Below are positions 35,221 to 44,504 of a stretch of 64,000 bases of DNA, one piece after another; positions within the stretch are counted from its first letter, which is position 1; each line of letters opens with the position of its first letter. The translations under genes and the position numbers were made by a program. The stretch lies in NCBI GenBank assembly GCA_002401955.1, contig NVUQ01000003.1:49991-113990 (forward strand). The letters are read 5' to 3'. The stretch is from Flavobacteriales bacterium (GTDB taxonomy: Bacteria > Bacteroidota > Bacteroidia > Flavobacteriales_E > Vicingaceae). The notes beneath the pieces were generated by a model that was not told the DNA's origin, searched no databases, and saw only the letters and a list, made by a program, of their open reading frames with translations.

Positions 35221-36791
35221 TCTAATTTTACTTTTATTAAAACATCCTCTTTTTTCTTTTTATAGACCTCAAAAATAAATTCACCCTTGGTTTTTGAAAC
35301 GATTTTTGATAATTTAAAGTCAGAGATGTTCAACTTATTAATCTTTTTTGTTTCAAATAAAAATACTTTTTTAAAATTTCCGGTTTCCTTATTTATTGAA
35401 AAAGCAGATAAATAACCATCCGAACCATTTTGCATAAGAGGAATTGAAGAGGTTGGGTTTAAATTTTTAATATTATCGATATAAACAATATAATCATTCT
35501 TATTTCCTTGAATAAAACTAATAGTCGATTCGTATTTATTAGCGGAATAAAATTTACGAGGCAACTTTTTTATCCAAAGATGCTCACCTTCTTTATTCAC
35601 TTTTGAAACAAGTAAATATTTATAATAAAATGTTGGTCTTAAATCACCATGCTGGTTAGAATGCTCCTTAATTGAACGCTCTTCTCTAAAAAATATTAAA
35701 CTCCCATCTTTTAATCTTTCTATTTTCAAAGGATTAAGCTCACCCATTCCAACAATCACCTCGCCCTCCAATTCATTTTTTATATTCTTATTAATCTCAA
35801 CACGACTTATATTCTCATTAATTAGCTTTAAAGGGATATCAAAATAATGTATTTCAGAACTTTTATACCAATTTGTTAAATCAACATAAAAAATACCATT
35901 CATTTTATTATTATATTTAATATTATGAGTTAGAGATTTTTTTGGGAAATTAGTATAGCCGCCACTATACATAACAACTCTATCAACCTCAATCACTTTC
36001 CCTTTCCCCATAGTATTCTCTCTAAGCTTTATTGTCTTCAAACTACTAACCCAGTTTAAGTTCGCATCGTATTTAGTGATATTTATATTTTTAGATATAT
36101 TACTACTTAAGTAGTTATCAGTAAATGAATAGATACTTTCTTGTGAATCTATAATGTAATCTGGCCAGGAAGAACTTATAGTCCATTCTTCTTTTTCCCA
36201 TTTTATATTAAGATCTACATCAAAAACATTTAGACACTCTATACCTCCACTAGAGTTGACATCACTCTTTATATAAATAATAGCTAAATTAGTCTTACCA
36301 AGAGAAGTAATTATCTTAAATCTTCTTGGATATAGCTTGTTAGCAAAACTGGAAATTGGTGTACGTTTTATTTTTCCTTCAATATTGAATATGCTTTTTT
36401 CTCCTTTTAAATCACAATTAACAAGATCTATTTCTCTTGCAAACAACTGCTGTTTATTTGTATTTTTATCCCAATTAGAATAAAATAAGAAAAAACGTCC
36501 TTTTAATTCTATGCAATCCTCAAATACAAACCCAGCCGGAAAATTCGTAAAAGATTTTACTTTTTTTAGTGTTAGCTTATCTGTATCATAAGTCTGTATA
36601 GTAACTCTACCTCCAGAGGCTTTTACAGCAAGCATTCCCCCTTCATAACTAAAATATTGTTTTACTTTTTCATTTTTATATAAATAAGGTTTTCCAATCT
36701 GTACATTTTCAGTTGGTAGTAGTTTACTTCCTTGCCCAAATACAATTTGAGTTATAAATAATATCGAAAATAAAAGGTTTATTTTTCTCAT
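35217..36791 (-). CDS. secreted protein of unknown function inserted in the pigment cluster
   Basis: This 524-residue protein has a signal peptide (about 1-19, ending VFGQGS) and otherwise a beta-rich, propeller-like sequence with repeated strand/turn patterns (FVFEDCIELKGRFFLFYSNW, GSLIFFREERS). There is no lipobox and no T9SS tail. It does not resemble pigment enzymes. It converges on the ligase gene with a 4-bp overlap and is followed on its 5' side by a 53-bp block repeated after the next gene. It looks like an insertion; the function is unknown. Confidence 0.65.
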   Translation of the reverse strand: MRKINLLFSILFITQIVFGQGSKLLPTENVQIGKPYLYKNEKVKQYFSYEGGMLAVKASGGRVTIQTYDTDKLTLKKVKSFTNFPAGFVFEDCIELKGRFFLFYSNWDKNTNKQQLFAREIDLVNCDLKGEKSIFNIEGKIKRTPISSFANKLYPRRFKIITSLGKTNLAIIYIKSDVNSSGGIECLNVFDVDLNIKWEKEEWTISSSWPDYIIDSQESIYSFTDNYLSSNISKNINITKYDANLNWVSSLKTIKLRENTMGKGKVIEVDRVVMYSGGYTNFPKKSLTHNIKYNNKMNGIFYVDLTNWYKSSEIHYFDIPLKLINENISRVEINKNIKNELEGEVIVGMGELNPLKIERLKDGSLIFFREERSIKEHSNQHGDLRPTFYYKYLLVSKVNKEGEHLWIKKLPRKFYSANKYESTISFIQGNKNDYIVYIDNIKNLNPTSSIPLMQNGSDGYLSAFSINKETGNFKKVFLFETKKINKLNISDFKLSKIVSKTKGEFIFEVYKKKKEDVLIKVKLD

Positions 36792-36801
36792 AGTATCTTA
36801 G

Positions 36802-36854
36802 TTTAATCAACCACAATATAGAAAGAAAGGTAAAAAGAGAAGTTGGTTTATGTT
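36802..36854 (+). repeat. direct repeat block, first full copy (contains duplicated ligase 3' end)
   Basis: TTTAATCAACCACAATATA followed about 15 bp later by GAGAAGTTGGTTTATGTT. The second part is identical to the last bases of the ligase gene (35200-35217). The whole block recurs at 37853-37904 with a few changes. Its position before each of the two inserted minus-strand genes suggests it marks duplication or insertion junctions. Confidence 0.65.
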
Positions 36855-36882
36855 CAAACCATGTCTATAATTCTATCATCTA

Positions 36883-37728
36883 TTATTCAGTTATAAGAGC
36901 CGAACGTCCAAAATTATAAATAAACCCAAACCCAAGTGACATTGAGAACATTTGATCTACCTTATAACTATTAGGTAAAACACTTGTTTCACTAAAGAAT
37001 AAATCGAAAGGATCATTTGGCCCTAGCAGATTGTTAATTGAAGGTGTTTGAAGATTAAAAGCTGGTTCAAAATATACACTAAACCTAGAGCTAATTAGAT
37101 ATTCGAAAGCTATTTTGGGTGAAAAACTTAATCTAGTATCTGTTTTATCAGTTGTAATCGTACCAACAATCAATTTTGGTTCTGTTAAAGGATAAGCATA
37201 GGGATCATAACCGAATTCTGCCAATTGTTCATCAAATGTAATAACATGACTGTAAGAATAAATTCTAATGCCAACATTTAATCCTGTTGAGATTTTAACT
37301 TTCCTTGATTTAAGGAGGTACTGATTCCATTCTATCATTATGGGAATTACAGTTAAATCTCCAAATTCCTCAGTATATGTACAAGTGTCACAGGATCTGG
37401 CTCCATATGATGAACTATATATTGATGATGACTCAGTTGGGTCAGAATCCAATTGAAAAGAGTTAAGACCTTTTTTATTTAAAATACCTTCACTAGAAGA
37501 AAACGAATGATAACCAACACTCAGTCCTATTGACAATCTACTTGCTTCATAAAAACCACCTAATTTAAAACCAAAAGTTGAATTGTATCCTGGATCATTA
37601 GCAAAAACCATGGGTATTTCTAAACTTGGTGAAACCATAACTCTAAACTGAGCGTTTATTTCTATGGTAAATAATGAAATAAACCCAACAGTTATTAGCC
37701 TTAAATAATATTTCTGTATAATCTTCAT
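36883..37728 (-). CDS. outer-membrane beta-barrel protein (PorT-like)
   Basis: This 281-residue protein has a signal peptide (about 1-26, ending EINAQ) and alternating amphipathic strands typical of an eight-stranded barrel: FGFKLGGFYEASRLSIGLSVGYHSF, KVKISTGLNVGIRIYSYSH, ISSRFSVYFEPAFNLQTP and a terminal MFSMSLGFGFIYNFGR. The loop YGARSCDTCTYTEEFG holds two close cysteines. The substrate is unknown. It lies with the preceding secreted protein gene as a two-gene island inside the pigment cluster. Confidence 0.7.
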   Translation of the reverse strand: MKIIQKYYLRLITVGFISLFTIEINAQFRVMVSPSLEIPMVFANDPGYNSTFGFKLGGFYEASRLSIGLSVGYHSFSSSEGILNKKGLNSFQLDSDPTESSSIYSSSYGARSCDTCTYTEEFGDLTVIPIMIEWNQYLLKSRKVKISTGLNVGIRIYSYSHVITFDEQLAEFGYDPYAYPLTEPKLIVGTITTDKTDTRLSFSPKIAFEYLISSRFSVYFEPAFNLQTPSINNLLGPNDPFDLFFSETSVLPNSYKVDQMFSMSLGFGFIYNFGRSALITE

Positions 37729-37852
37729 TTTAATTTATTTTAAATTTACAAGGCTTAAGAAGCCTAAAATATTTGTTAATCTCGGTGGGCTTTTAACAAC
37801 TCTTTATTATTATAATATCCTTGTTTCCGTATATAAACTACAATAAGTTTTA

Positions 37853-37904
37853 TTTAATCAACCACAATATATAAAAAAAACCCAGAGAAGTTGATTTAAT
37901 TTTT
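37853..37904 (+). repeat. direct repeat block, second full copy
   Basis: TTTAATCAACCACAATATA followed by GAGAAGTTGATTTAATTTTT, matching 36802-36854. Its right end overlaps the stop of the flavoprotein gene at 37896. If both blocks and the two genes between are removed, the ligase 3' end would join directly to the flavoprotein 3' end. Confidence 0.6.
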
Positions 37905-39134
37905 ACCTGCTTTTTCTTTTATTGAAATTACTTTAGCCAAAACAGGAATAATTGTTTTGTGCTTTTTAACAAAAGGATTACTTTGATCCCAAACATAGCC
38001 AGCGAGTACTGAACATATTTGATTTTTAAACTGAGGTTCTATAGATTTTGCAAAAAGAATTTTACCAAAATCGCCATTATACCAAGCTTTAACATAACTT
38101 CTAAATACATCTATTCCTTTTTTTATTACATCTTCATAATCTCGTTGCCAATTAACTGTATCTCCATTAATTTGTTGATGTGCTAATTTTGCTGCTTTAA
38201 GCCCTGTAAAAGTAGCTAATGTTACACCTGAAGAGAATATAGGGTCTAAAAACTCAGTACTATTGCCACAAAGTGCATAACCCTCTCCATGCATTTGTTT
38301 AACTCCTACAGAATATCCCAAAATCATTTTAGGATCAAATAGTAAAGGAACGTCTACAAACCTTTCATTTAACCATTCAAAGGTTGAAATGAGTTTTTTA
38401 AATTTCTCTCCATTATTTTCAGCATAATCTTTGATCAAGTCTTCTTCTCCAACTAAACCCACAGAGGTACGACCACCAGGAAAGGGTATTATCCAGATCC
38501 AAGCTTTGTTGTTTTCAAAAGAATGAACAATAATATTTTCTTCACCTTTTTCTTGTCTTGAATTTTCTAAAACGTGTGTAAAAACTGATCCTCTAGCTTC
38601 AATATCAGAAGGTTCACTTAATTTAAATAACCTTGGTAATACCCTGCCGTAACCACTAGCATCAATAACAAATTTAGCTTTTAATGTTTTGATGTCTCCT
38701 CCTTCGTCTTCATATTCTACTTCTTGGATGGTAGAGCTACACGAAACATTTTTAACCGAAGTATTAAACTTAATTTCTACTCCTTGGTTTTGTACTTCTT
38801 GAGCTAATACTTGATCAAACTTAGCTCTTTCCACTTGCCATGTCCACTCCCATTCTTTACTATACTGCTCTGAAAAAGAAAATTCACATTTTTTATTTTC
38901 ACTGTTAAAAATTGCACCTTTCTTCTTCTTAAATCCTGCTTTTTTTACCGCGTCTAATAATCCGGATTCTTCTAAATGATCCATGCAATGAGGTAAAAGG
39001 CTTTCCCCAATTACAAACCTTGGAAATATTTGTTTTTCAATCACTAAAACACTATTTCCTTTATTATTTAAATAAGCTGATGAGACTGCTCCAGCAGGTC
39101 CAGCTCCAATAATAATTACATCGTAGTCTACCAT
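37896..39134 (-). CDS. FAD-dependent monooxygenase/halogenase family protein
   Basis: This 412-residue flavoprotein has the FAD motif IIGAGPAGAVSSAYLNNKGNSVLVIEK and the halogenase-like block FPRFVIGESLLPHCMDHLEESG. Near residue 214 is the WxWxIP signature AWIWIIPFPGGRTSVGLVG, then CGNSTEFLDPIFSSGVTLA. The WxWxIP motif is typical of flavin-dependent halogenases, but many relatives only hydroxylate. In flexirubins the terminal ring can be chlorinated, hydroxylated or methylated, so it is a ring-tailoring enzyme with reaction type unresolved. A 1-bp gap separates it from the desaturase-like gene. Confidence 0.85.
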   Translation of the reverse strand: MVDYDVIIIGAGPAGAVSSAYLNNKGNSVLVIEKQIFPRFVIGESLLPHCMDHLEESGLLDAVKKAGFKKKKGAIFNSENKKCEFSFSEQYSKEWEWTWQVERAKFDQVLAQEVQNQGVEIKFNTSVKNVSCSSTIQEVEYEDEGGDIKTLKAKFVIDASGYGRVLPRLFKLSEPSDIEARGSVFTHVLENSRQEKGEENIIVHSFENNKAWIWIIPFPGGRTSVGLVGEEDLIKDYAENNGEKFKKLISTFEWLNERFVDVPLLFDPKMILGYSVGVKQMHGEGYALCGNSTEFLDPIFSSGVTLATFTGLKAAKLAHQQINGDTVNWQRDYEDVIKKGIDVFRSYVKAWYNGDFGKILFAKSIEPQFKNQICSVLAGYVWDQSNPFVKKHKTIIPVLAKVISIKEKAGKN

Positions 39135-39135
39135 A

Positions 39136-40662
39136 TTAACTATTCCTCACCTTATCAATTAGCTTATGTTTATCAACATGATTAAAACAAGTGACAAAAG
39201 CACCAATTGTAGCTCCCAAAACGCCATGTAAAATAATATTTTGCCCTGTTAAGGATAAGTTTTTAATTCTTGTTTTAGGGTTAATAACAGACTTAAGGGG
39301 GTTGTTACTATCCTTTAATATCCCATAAAGTGAACCTGTTTTATCTCCAATATAATCCCTAAAAGTTAGAGGAGTAGTACTATGTACCGATTTTATATGT
39401 TCTTTAATTCCTGGATACATTTTCTCAACTTCTTCAACCAATTTGGCTTCTTTAGTAGCCTTAAACTTTTCATATTCCCCGCCTCTTTCTCCTTTCTGAG
39501 CAACAGTATTGAATGTTGTTTCCCACTGCTCCACTTCTTTATAGTCCATATATGCCATTATCGACATACAATCGGCATATTCTTCACTTTTTGAGCTTGC
39601 TGGTGTACAAACAAAAATTCCTTTTGGCCAGTTTTTTTGGTTATAATTTAAACAATCCCAAACATCTTTATCATTAACACAATACGTATTGTAATTCATG
39701 TATTTAAAGGTGTTTTCTTTAAATACAATATGAGTAATAAAAGACGAAATTGTATTTGGTAAGTTCTTAACTCTTCTTACATAAGGTTTTAAAAATCGTT
39801 TTTCTCCAAATATATCTATGGTTACAGCGGGATGAACATTAGATATAAAATTTTTCCCTTTAACTGTTTCCCCAGTACTTAAAACTACTTCTTTAATTTT
39901 TCCGTCCTCATGAAAATTAGCTCCTGTTACTATTTTTCGTTTTAAGACTTCTCCTCCAAAAGCTCTAATAGCTTTACTTAAATGTATTGATATCTGAGAA
40001 CCTCCATCCATTAATCTATATGCTCCTGTTAAATAACTATTTAATACTAAAGCATGTACAAACCATGGAGTAGTGTCTTTTTCTCCTGCATAAAGTCCAT
40101 TTGTTGCTGCCAATACATTCTGTAATAACTTGTTAGATGTTATTGATGCTATAACATCATAAGCATTTCGACTTAACATATCAATATCTCCAAAAATATT
40201 ATCCTTGGTTATTGATTTTAAATTGTATAATGGAAAATCTTCACATATAGATTTTATCTCACTGCAAAATTTCATTATAGCTTCTTCTTCTTCAGGGAAT
40301 TGAGCTATTAAAGATTTCGAGAATTTGTCATACCCTTGTGCATATTTAAACTCCTTACCTTCAATACGAATCAAATCAAAGCAATCTTCATCCATTCGCT
40401 TCCATTTTAAGCTATCTCGCATTCCGAAATACTTAAAAAATTGATCTAAATTCTCACCCTCATCAAGCCCACCAATATAATGTACTCCTGTATCGAAAAT
40501 ACTTTTATCTCTACTAAATACCTGTAAGTTACCTCCTATTTGATGATTCTTTTCAAGTACCACAACACTATAGCCTTCTTCGGCAAGAATATAAGCACAT
40601 TCTAAACCTCCAAGACCACTTCCTATAATTACAAAGTCATATTCTTTTTCTTCTACTGACAT
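39136..40662 (-). CDS. phytoene desaturase/retinol saturase-like FAD oxidoreductase
   Basis: This 508-residue protein has an N-terminal dinucleotide-binding motif (IIGSGLGGLECAYILAEEGYSVVVLEKNHQIGGN), the family strand FDTGVHYIGG, and a C-terminal FAD block (LSLTGQNIILHGVLGATIGA). Related enzymes desaturate, saturate or isomerise carotenoid-type polyenes. In a pigment cluster it could adjust the polyene double bonds, but carotenoid genes are absent, so the substrate is inferred. The start codon directly follows the stop of the fusion gene with no gap. Confidence 0.85.
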   Translation of the reverse strand: MSVEEKEYDFVIIGSGLGGLECAYILAEEGYSVVVLEKNHQIGGNLQVFSRDKSIFDTGVHYIGGLDEGENLDQFFKYFGMRDSLKWKRMDEDCFDLIRIEGKEFKYAQGYDKFSKSLIAQFPEEEEAIMKFCSEIKSICEDFPLYNLKSITKDNIFGDIDMLSRNAYDVIASITSNKLLQNVLAATNGLYAGEKDTTPWFVHALVLNSYLTGAYRLMDGGSQISIHLSKAIRAFGGEVLKRKIVTGANFHEDGKIKEVVLSTGETVKGKNFISNVHPAVTIDIFGEKRFLKPYVRRVKNLPNTISSFITHIVFKENTFKYMNYNTYCVNDKDVWDCLNYNQKNWPKGIFVCTPASSKSEEYADCMSIMAYMDYKEVEQWETTFNTVAQKGERGGEYEKFKATKEAKLVEEVEKMYPGIKEHIKSVHSTTPLTFRDYIGDKTGSLYGILKDSNNPLKSVINPKTRIKNLSLTGQNIILHGVLGATIGAFVTCFNHVDKHKLIDKVRNS

Positions 40663-43600
40663 TTATTGTTTCTTCAAAATAAATAACACATTGGAAGTTT
40701 TACTTGATTGTTCTTCCATTTGGTACGACAAGTTATACTTTTTTGCAAAAATCTTAATAGATTCTGATGAAAAGAAATGAAAATCGTCTTCTTTTTTGTT
40801 AAAAGAAAGGAGTTTGGTAGAAAACAACTCCGTAAGTTGCGTTTTTTGATGTCTTTCTTCCAAATCAGTTATTCCATCTCTAATGATAATAATTCCATTT
40901 TCAGTTAAAGATAAAGCACATTTTTTTAATAATTCTGTTTGTTTTTCTTCCGAAAAATAATGTAATACATCGTTTAACAAAATAGCATCACATTTATTAA
41001 ATTGGTAGGTTGTAATATCAACAGCCTCAAAATTTAAGTGCTCTGTTTTATCGAAACCATTAGTTGCAATTCCTATTTTCTCCTCATCATAATCCAACCC
41101 TAAAACGGTTCTATTTTCATCTTTATAATGTAAGAAATAGGATAAATAGCCATATCCACAACCCACATCAACTATATTTTCTTTTCCTTTTAGTAAAGTA
41201 TTGTAATGGTCGTAATTCTTACGTTCAAATTTCCATTTAATTTTTAAGTACCATTCTAGTAATGGTCCTTTATAAAGGTAATTAGCAAAAACCCGTGAAA
41301 ATAGTTCTTTAGCAGATTCTTGTTCATCTTTAAACCTTAAATATTCTTCTTTAAAATGCTTAGAAATAGATTTTGTTCGTTTACCAAATGTATCTCCCCA
41401 AGTAATATCATCTGCTTTTATTCTTGGTAAGAATTTTATATTTATACTTCCGTGTTTTACAAAATATTCCGTTTTTGGTAATACATAGGAAGCTCCATGA
41501 ATTAAAAGGGGTGTTATGTCTAAATCCAACTCTTTGGCTAAAAAGAAAGCTCCTTTATGAAACCTTCTAATTTTATCGTCTTTTGAACGAGAACCTTCAG
41601 GGAATATTAGAATTGAATATCCATTTTTAATTCGCTCTTTAATTATATTTAAATTCTCTTCTGGTCCATCGCCAATGTAAATAAAACCTGCATACCTTAC
41701 AATTGGACCAAACAAAAACGATTTATAAACCCAATCCTTAACTACAATAAGAATTTTAGGGTGGATTAATAAGACCATCAAAATATCTAAAAAAGAGGTA
41801 TGGTTTGTTATTATAATAGAAGGATTAGATAGGTCTAAATTTTCTTTGTTATAAATCCTTTTTCTAACATGCAGTGCTGAATAAATAACACTCCATGCTG
41901 ACCATGATAATATAATATTTAACATGTATCTTTTTTTACTTTTTTGTATAGGCAATACAAATAAAATAGCCAACACAATATAAGCTACAATACATCCAAA
42001 TACAAACCAAGGGAATTCAAAAATAGATACGACAAAGGCTATAAAAGTAAGTGGTGCTTTCTTTTTATCAATTCTTTTTTGAATAAATAAATCAAATAAA
42101 AATGGTTGAACAATAATTGAAACCAACAGTACGCATAAAATACCTAAAACACTTATTACCGAAACAGAATGTATAGCAGGGTGCTTTGCAAAAAATAACA
42201 CGCCTGTTCCTACCATCGTTGTAAGTGCAGACAATATAATTGCCATGTTGTAAGAACCTAATGTATTTTTCTTGTGTTTGTATTTATGAAGTAATCCATC
42301 GGTTACAAAAATGCTAAAGTCATCACCTAATCCAAAAATAAATGTAGCAATAACAATGTTTACAAAATTAAATTTAAGTCCAAATATAGCAGCTATTCCT
42401 AAAATCCAAATCCAGCTAATTACCATAGGAATAAAAGTGAATAACGCCATTTCTATTCTTCCATAAATAATTAATAAGCTAATAAATACAAGTAATGATG
42501 ATACGAGAAGTATAAAATTAAAATCGTCTTTTACTGTAATTAATAATTCAGTTGCTACTTCTGCTCTATTAAATGCTGATATACCCGATATTTTAGTTAA
42601 TTCTTTCTGAATCTCACTTATTAGATTTTTATTAACTACAACTGTGGTTATAAACGTGGTTTTATTTTCTTTTTGACTAATAAAATCGGTTAAACCCAAA
42701 GCAGCATACAGTTCACTATTGTTAGATTCTTTGGCTGATTCGGCACCTATCCATTGCTTAAATTTTATAAACGCATCATCACTAAACCCTAAACTATTAG
42801 AAGCTTGATTAAAAGTATGCAGAAATTTTTCCTCATGGTTTAACCAATAGGTTGACCAATAATTAAAACGATACTTAGCAATGGTATCAGGAATAATAAA
42901 TTTACTTGTAGAGAAAGAAGATTTTATTTTTCCTTTTGCTTCAAACTCTTTAATTTTAGAATACAAATTAAAATTGGCAAGATTTGCTGCTTCGTAACTA
43001 TCTGCTTCGGCAAAAAGGTAAAGTTTCTTTTCTGTTTCAGGGTTAATTCCTATTAACTTATTTTCTTGTTCTTTTAAATCTTGACTATGATAACTCAAAT
43101 TATCAAGGTCTCCATCGAATTGAACATCTGATGCGAAAAAAAGAAATACAGCTGTTAATACAACAACAGTCATAACAAATAACTTTCTGTACTTATCTGG
43201 AATGGTAATGTTTAAACTAAGTGGTTTTTTACCAGTTGCTGTGTATTTGAATTTAAAAATATTAAGTACAATAGGCAATCCTGTTAAGGTGAAAAATGCG
43301 GCTCCAGTTAAACTAAGAGCAGCAAATAAGCCAAAATCTTGTAGCACTTTAGAATTAGTGAATAATAAAGCTGCAAAAGCCATTATGGTAGTAAACCCGC
43401 CTGTTAATAAAGGGGAAGTTATTTCTTTAATCGTTTTTGATATTGATTTAGTATGTTGAAGATGTGTAAAAAAGTGAAAAGAATAGTCTAGAATAATACC
43501 AAATACAACAGCTCCAGTTGCAATAGAAATCCCAGAAATTTCGCTTTTAAAATACCCCATCATTCCTAAAGCAAAGGTTGCCCCAAAAACCAAAGGCAGC

Positions 43601-44487
43601 ATAAAATAGATAGGAATTAATATTTTTCTATAAAAAATAAAAAGTATAAGTAGAATAACAATAAGTGTAATCAGCAATGTTAAAAATGTATCCTTCTTAA
43701 CCTGTATTCCATTTTCTGCTCCTATTTGAAATGTTCCGAAATAACTAAATTGGTGTTTAGGGTTTTGTTTATTCCAATTTTCTTTTAATTGGTTTAATGA
43801 ATTGTAAAGCGCAATATTTTTTTCATTGTCGGTTGCATTAAATACTGTTTTAGCAGTAATCAGTAATTGCTTTTTATCTTCTGAAAAAACAAAACCATCT
43901 TCAACATTAAGGTTAGATAAGTTATTTTGTTTATTCAGCGATTGAAAAAAGTCACCAGAAATAGAAATAGGATCTTTAAGTAGAAACTCCTTAAACACAA
44001 AGCCGCCTGGTGCTAACAAACTTCTTTGTGCATTAGATAAATGAATGATTATAGAATCTGCATTAATTTTATTATCAATAGCTTCATAATATTCTTCATT
44101 AATAAATGCTGGAAAATTACTATAGAAATAATCAAACACTTTAGTTTCTATATTGGGGCGTTCTATTATTACATTTTTTAAATAACTAGCCGTATGTTTG
44201 GTTAAAGAGTCTGAAAAAGAAGAAACCAATGCTAATATTTCTTCTTGCTCACTTCCATCTACTTCTAATGTAAAAACCACTTGATTGGTAAGGTCTCCTT
44301 GATCTATTAATTTACTAAATTCAGAAAACGAATTTCCTTTAGGAAGCATAGAGAATATACTCTCATTGATGTTTATTCTAAATATCCCTAAAACAAAAAC
44401 GCCCAACATCACCATTAAGCTAAAGGCAAACAATACCTTCCTTTTAGAAAAGAAACTAATACTATTGTTTATAAGGTTGGAGAACAT
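40663..44487 (-). CDS. trifunctional MMPL transporter / acyltransferase / methyltransferase
   Basis: This is a single 1274-residue chain. Residues about 1-850 form an RND/MMPL exporter with two repeats of membrane bundles (FRININESIFSMLPKG loop, ATGAVVFGIILDYSFHF, FIFGLGDDFSIFVTDG). About 885-1050 is a PlsC-like acyltransferase with NHTSFLD near 894 and FPEGSRSKDD near 962. About 1090-1274 is a class I SAM methyltransferase with IVDVGCGYGYLSYF near 1106. I see no frameshift or stop between domains. This architecture is known from Bacteroidota pigment clusters. It should export, acylate and methylate the pigment or its lipid, and it leads the minus-strand operon. Confidence 0.92.
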   Translation of the reverse strand: MFSNLINNSISFFSKRKVLFAFSLMVMLGVFVLGIFRININESIFSMLPKGNSFSEFSKLIDQGDLTNQVVFTLEVDGSEQEEILALVSSFSDSLTKHTASYLKNVIIERPNIETKVFDYFYSNFPAFINEEYYEAIDNKINADSIIIHLSNAQRSLLAPGGFVFKEFLLKDPISISGDFFQSLNKQNNLSNLNVEDGFVFSEDKKQLLITAKTVFNATDNEKNIALYNSLNQLKENWNKQNPKHQFSYFGTFQIGAENGIQVKKDTFLTLLITLIVILLILFIFYRKILIPIYFMLPLVFGATFALGMMGYFKSEISGISIATGAVVFGIILDYSFHFFTHLQHTKSISKTIKEITSPLLTGGFTTIMAFAALLFTNSKVLQDFGLFAALSLTGAAFFTLTGLPIVLNIFKFKYTATGKKPLSLNITIPDKYRKLFVMTVVVLTAVFLFFASDVQFDGDLDNLSYHSQDLKEQENKLIGINPETEKKLYLFAEADSYEAANLANFNLYSKIKEFEAKGKIKSSFSTSKFIIPDTIAKYRFNYWSTYWLNHEEKFLHTFNQASNSLGFSDDAFIKFKQWIGAESAKESNNSELYAALGLTDFISQKENKTTFITTVVVNKNLISEIQKELTKISGISAFNRAEVATELLITVKDDFNFILLVSSLLVFISLLIIYGRIEMALFTFIPMVISWIWILGIAAIFGLKFNFVNIVIATFIFGLGDDFSIFVTDGLLHKYKHKKNTLGSYNMAIILSALTTMVGTGVLFFAKHPAIHSVSVISVLGILCVLLVSIIVQPFLFDLFIQKRIDKKKAPLTFIAFVVSIFEFPWFVFGCIVAYIVLAILFVLPIQKSKKRYMLNIILSWSAWSVIYSALHVRKRIYNKENLDLSNPSIIITNHTSFLDILMVLLIHPKILIVVKDWVYKSFLFGPIVRYAGFIYIGDGPEENLNIIKERIKNGYSILIFPEGSRSKDDKIRRFHKGAFFLAKELDLDITPLLIHGASYVLPKTEYFVKHGSINIKFLPRIKADDITWGDTFGKRTKSISKHFKEEYLRFKDEQESAKELFSRVFANYLYKGPLLEWYLKIKWKFERKNYDHYNTLLKGKENIVDVGCGYGYLSYFLHYKDENRTVLGLDYDEEKIGIATNGFDKTEHLNFEAVDITTYQFNKCDAILLNDVLHYFSEEKQTELLKKCALSLTENGIIIIRDGITDLEERHQKTQLTELFSTKLLSFNKKEDDFHFFSSESIKIFAKKYNLSYQMEEQSSKTSNVLFILKKQ

Positions 44488-44504
44488 TTATACTAAAATA
44501 AAAA

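Larger units (their letters stand above)
18410..44487. other. flexirubin/aryl-polyene type pigment biosynthesis cluster
   Basis: Gene content matches the polyene half of flexirubin clusters known from Flavobacterium and Chitinophaga and of Ape-type aryl polyene clusters. It has an aromatic starter (tyrosine ammonia-lyase, acyl-activating ligase), ketosynthases with degenerate partners, a ketoreductase, hotdog dehydratases, two ACPs, a thioesterase and acyltransferases. It also has a LolA-like carrier with an MMPL transporter, a halogenase-family flavoprotein and a methyltransferase. The plus-strand arm runs 18410-35220 and the minus-strand arm 44487-37896. No DarA/DarB-like dialkylresorcinol gene (cyclase/aromatase or KAS III) is present. 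Two minus-strand envelope genes (35217-37728) interrupt it. Confidence 0.88.
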
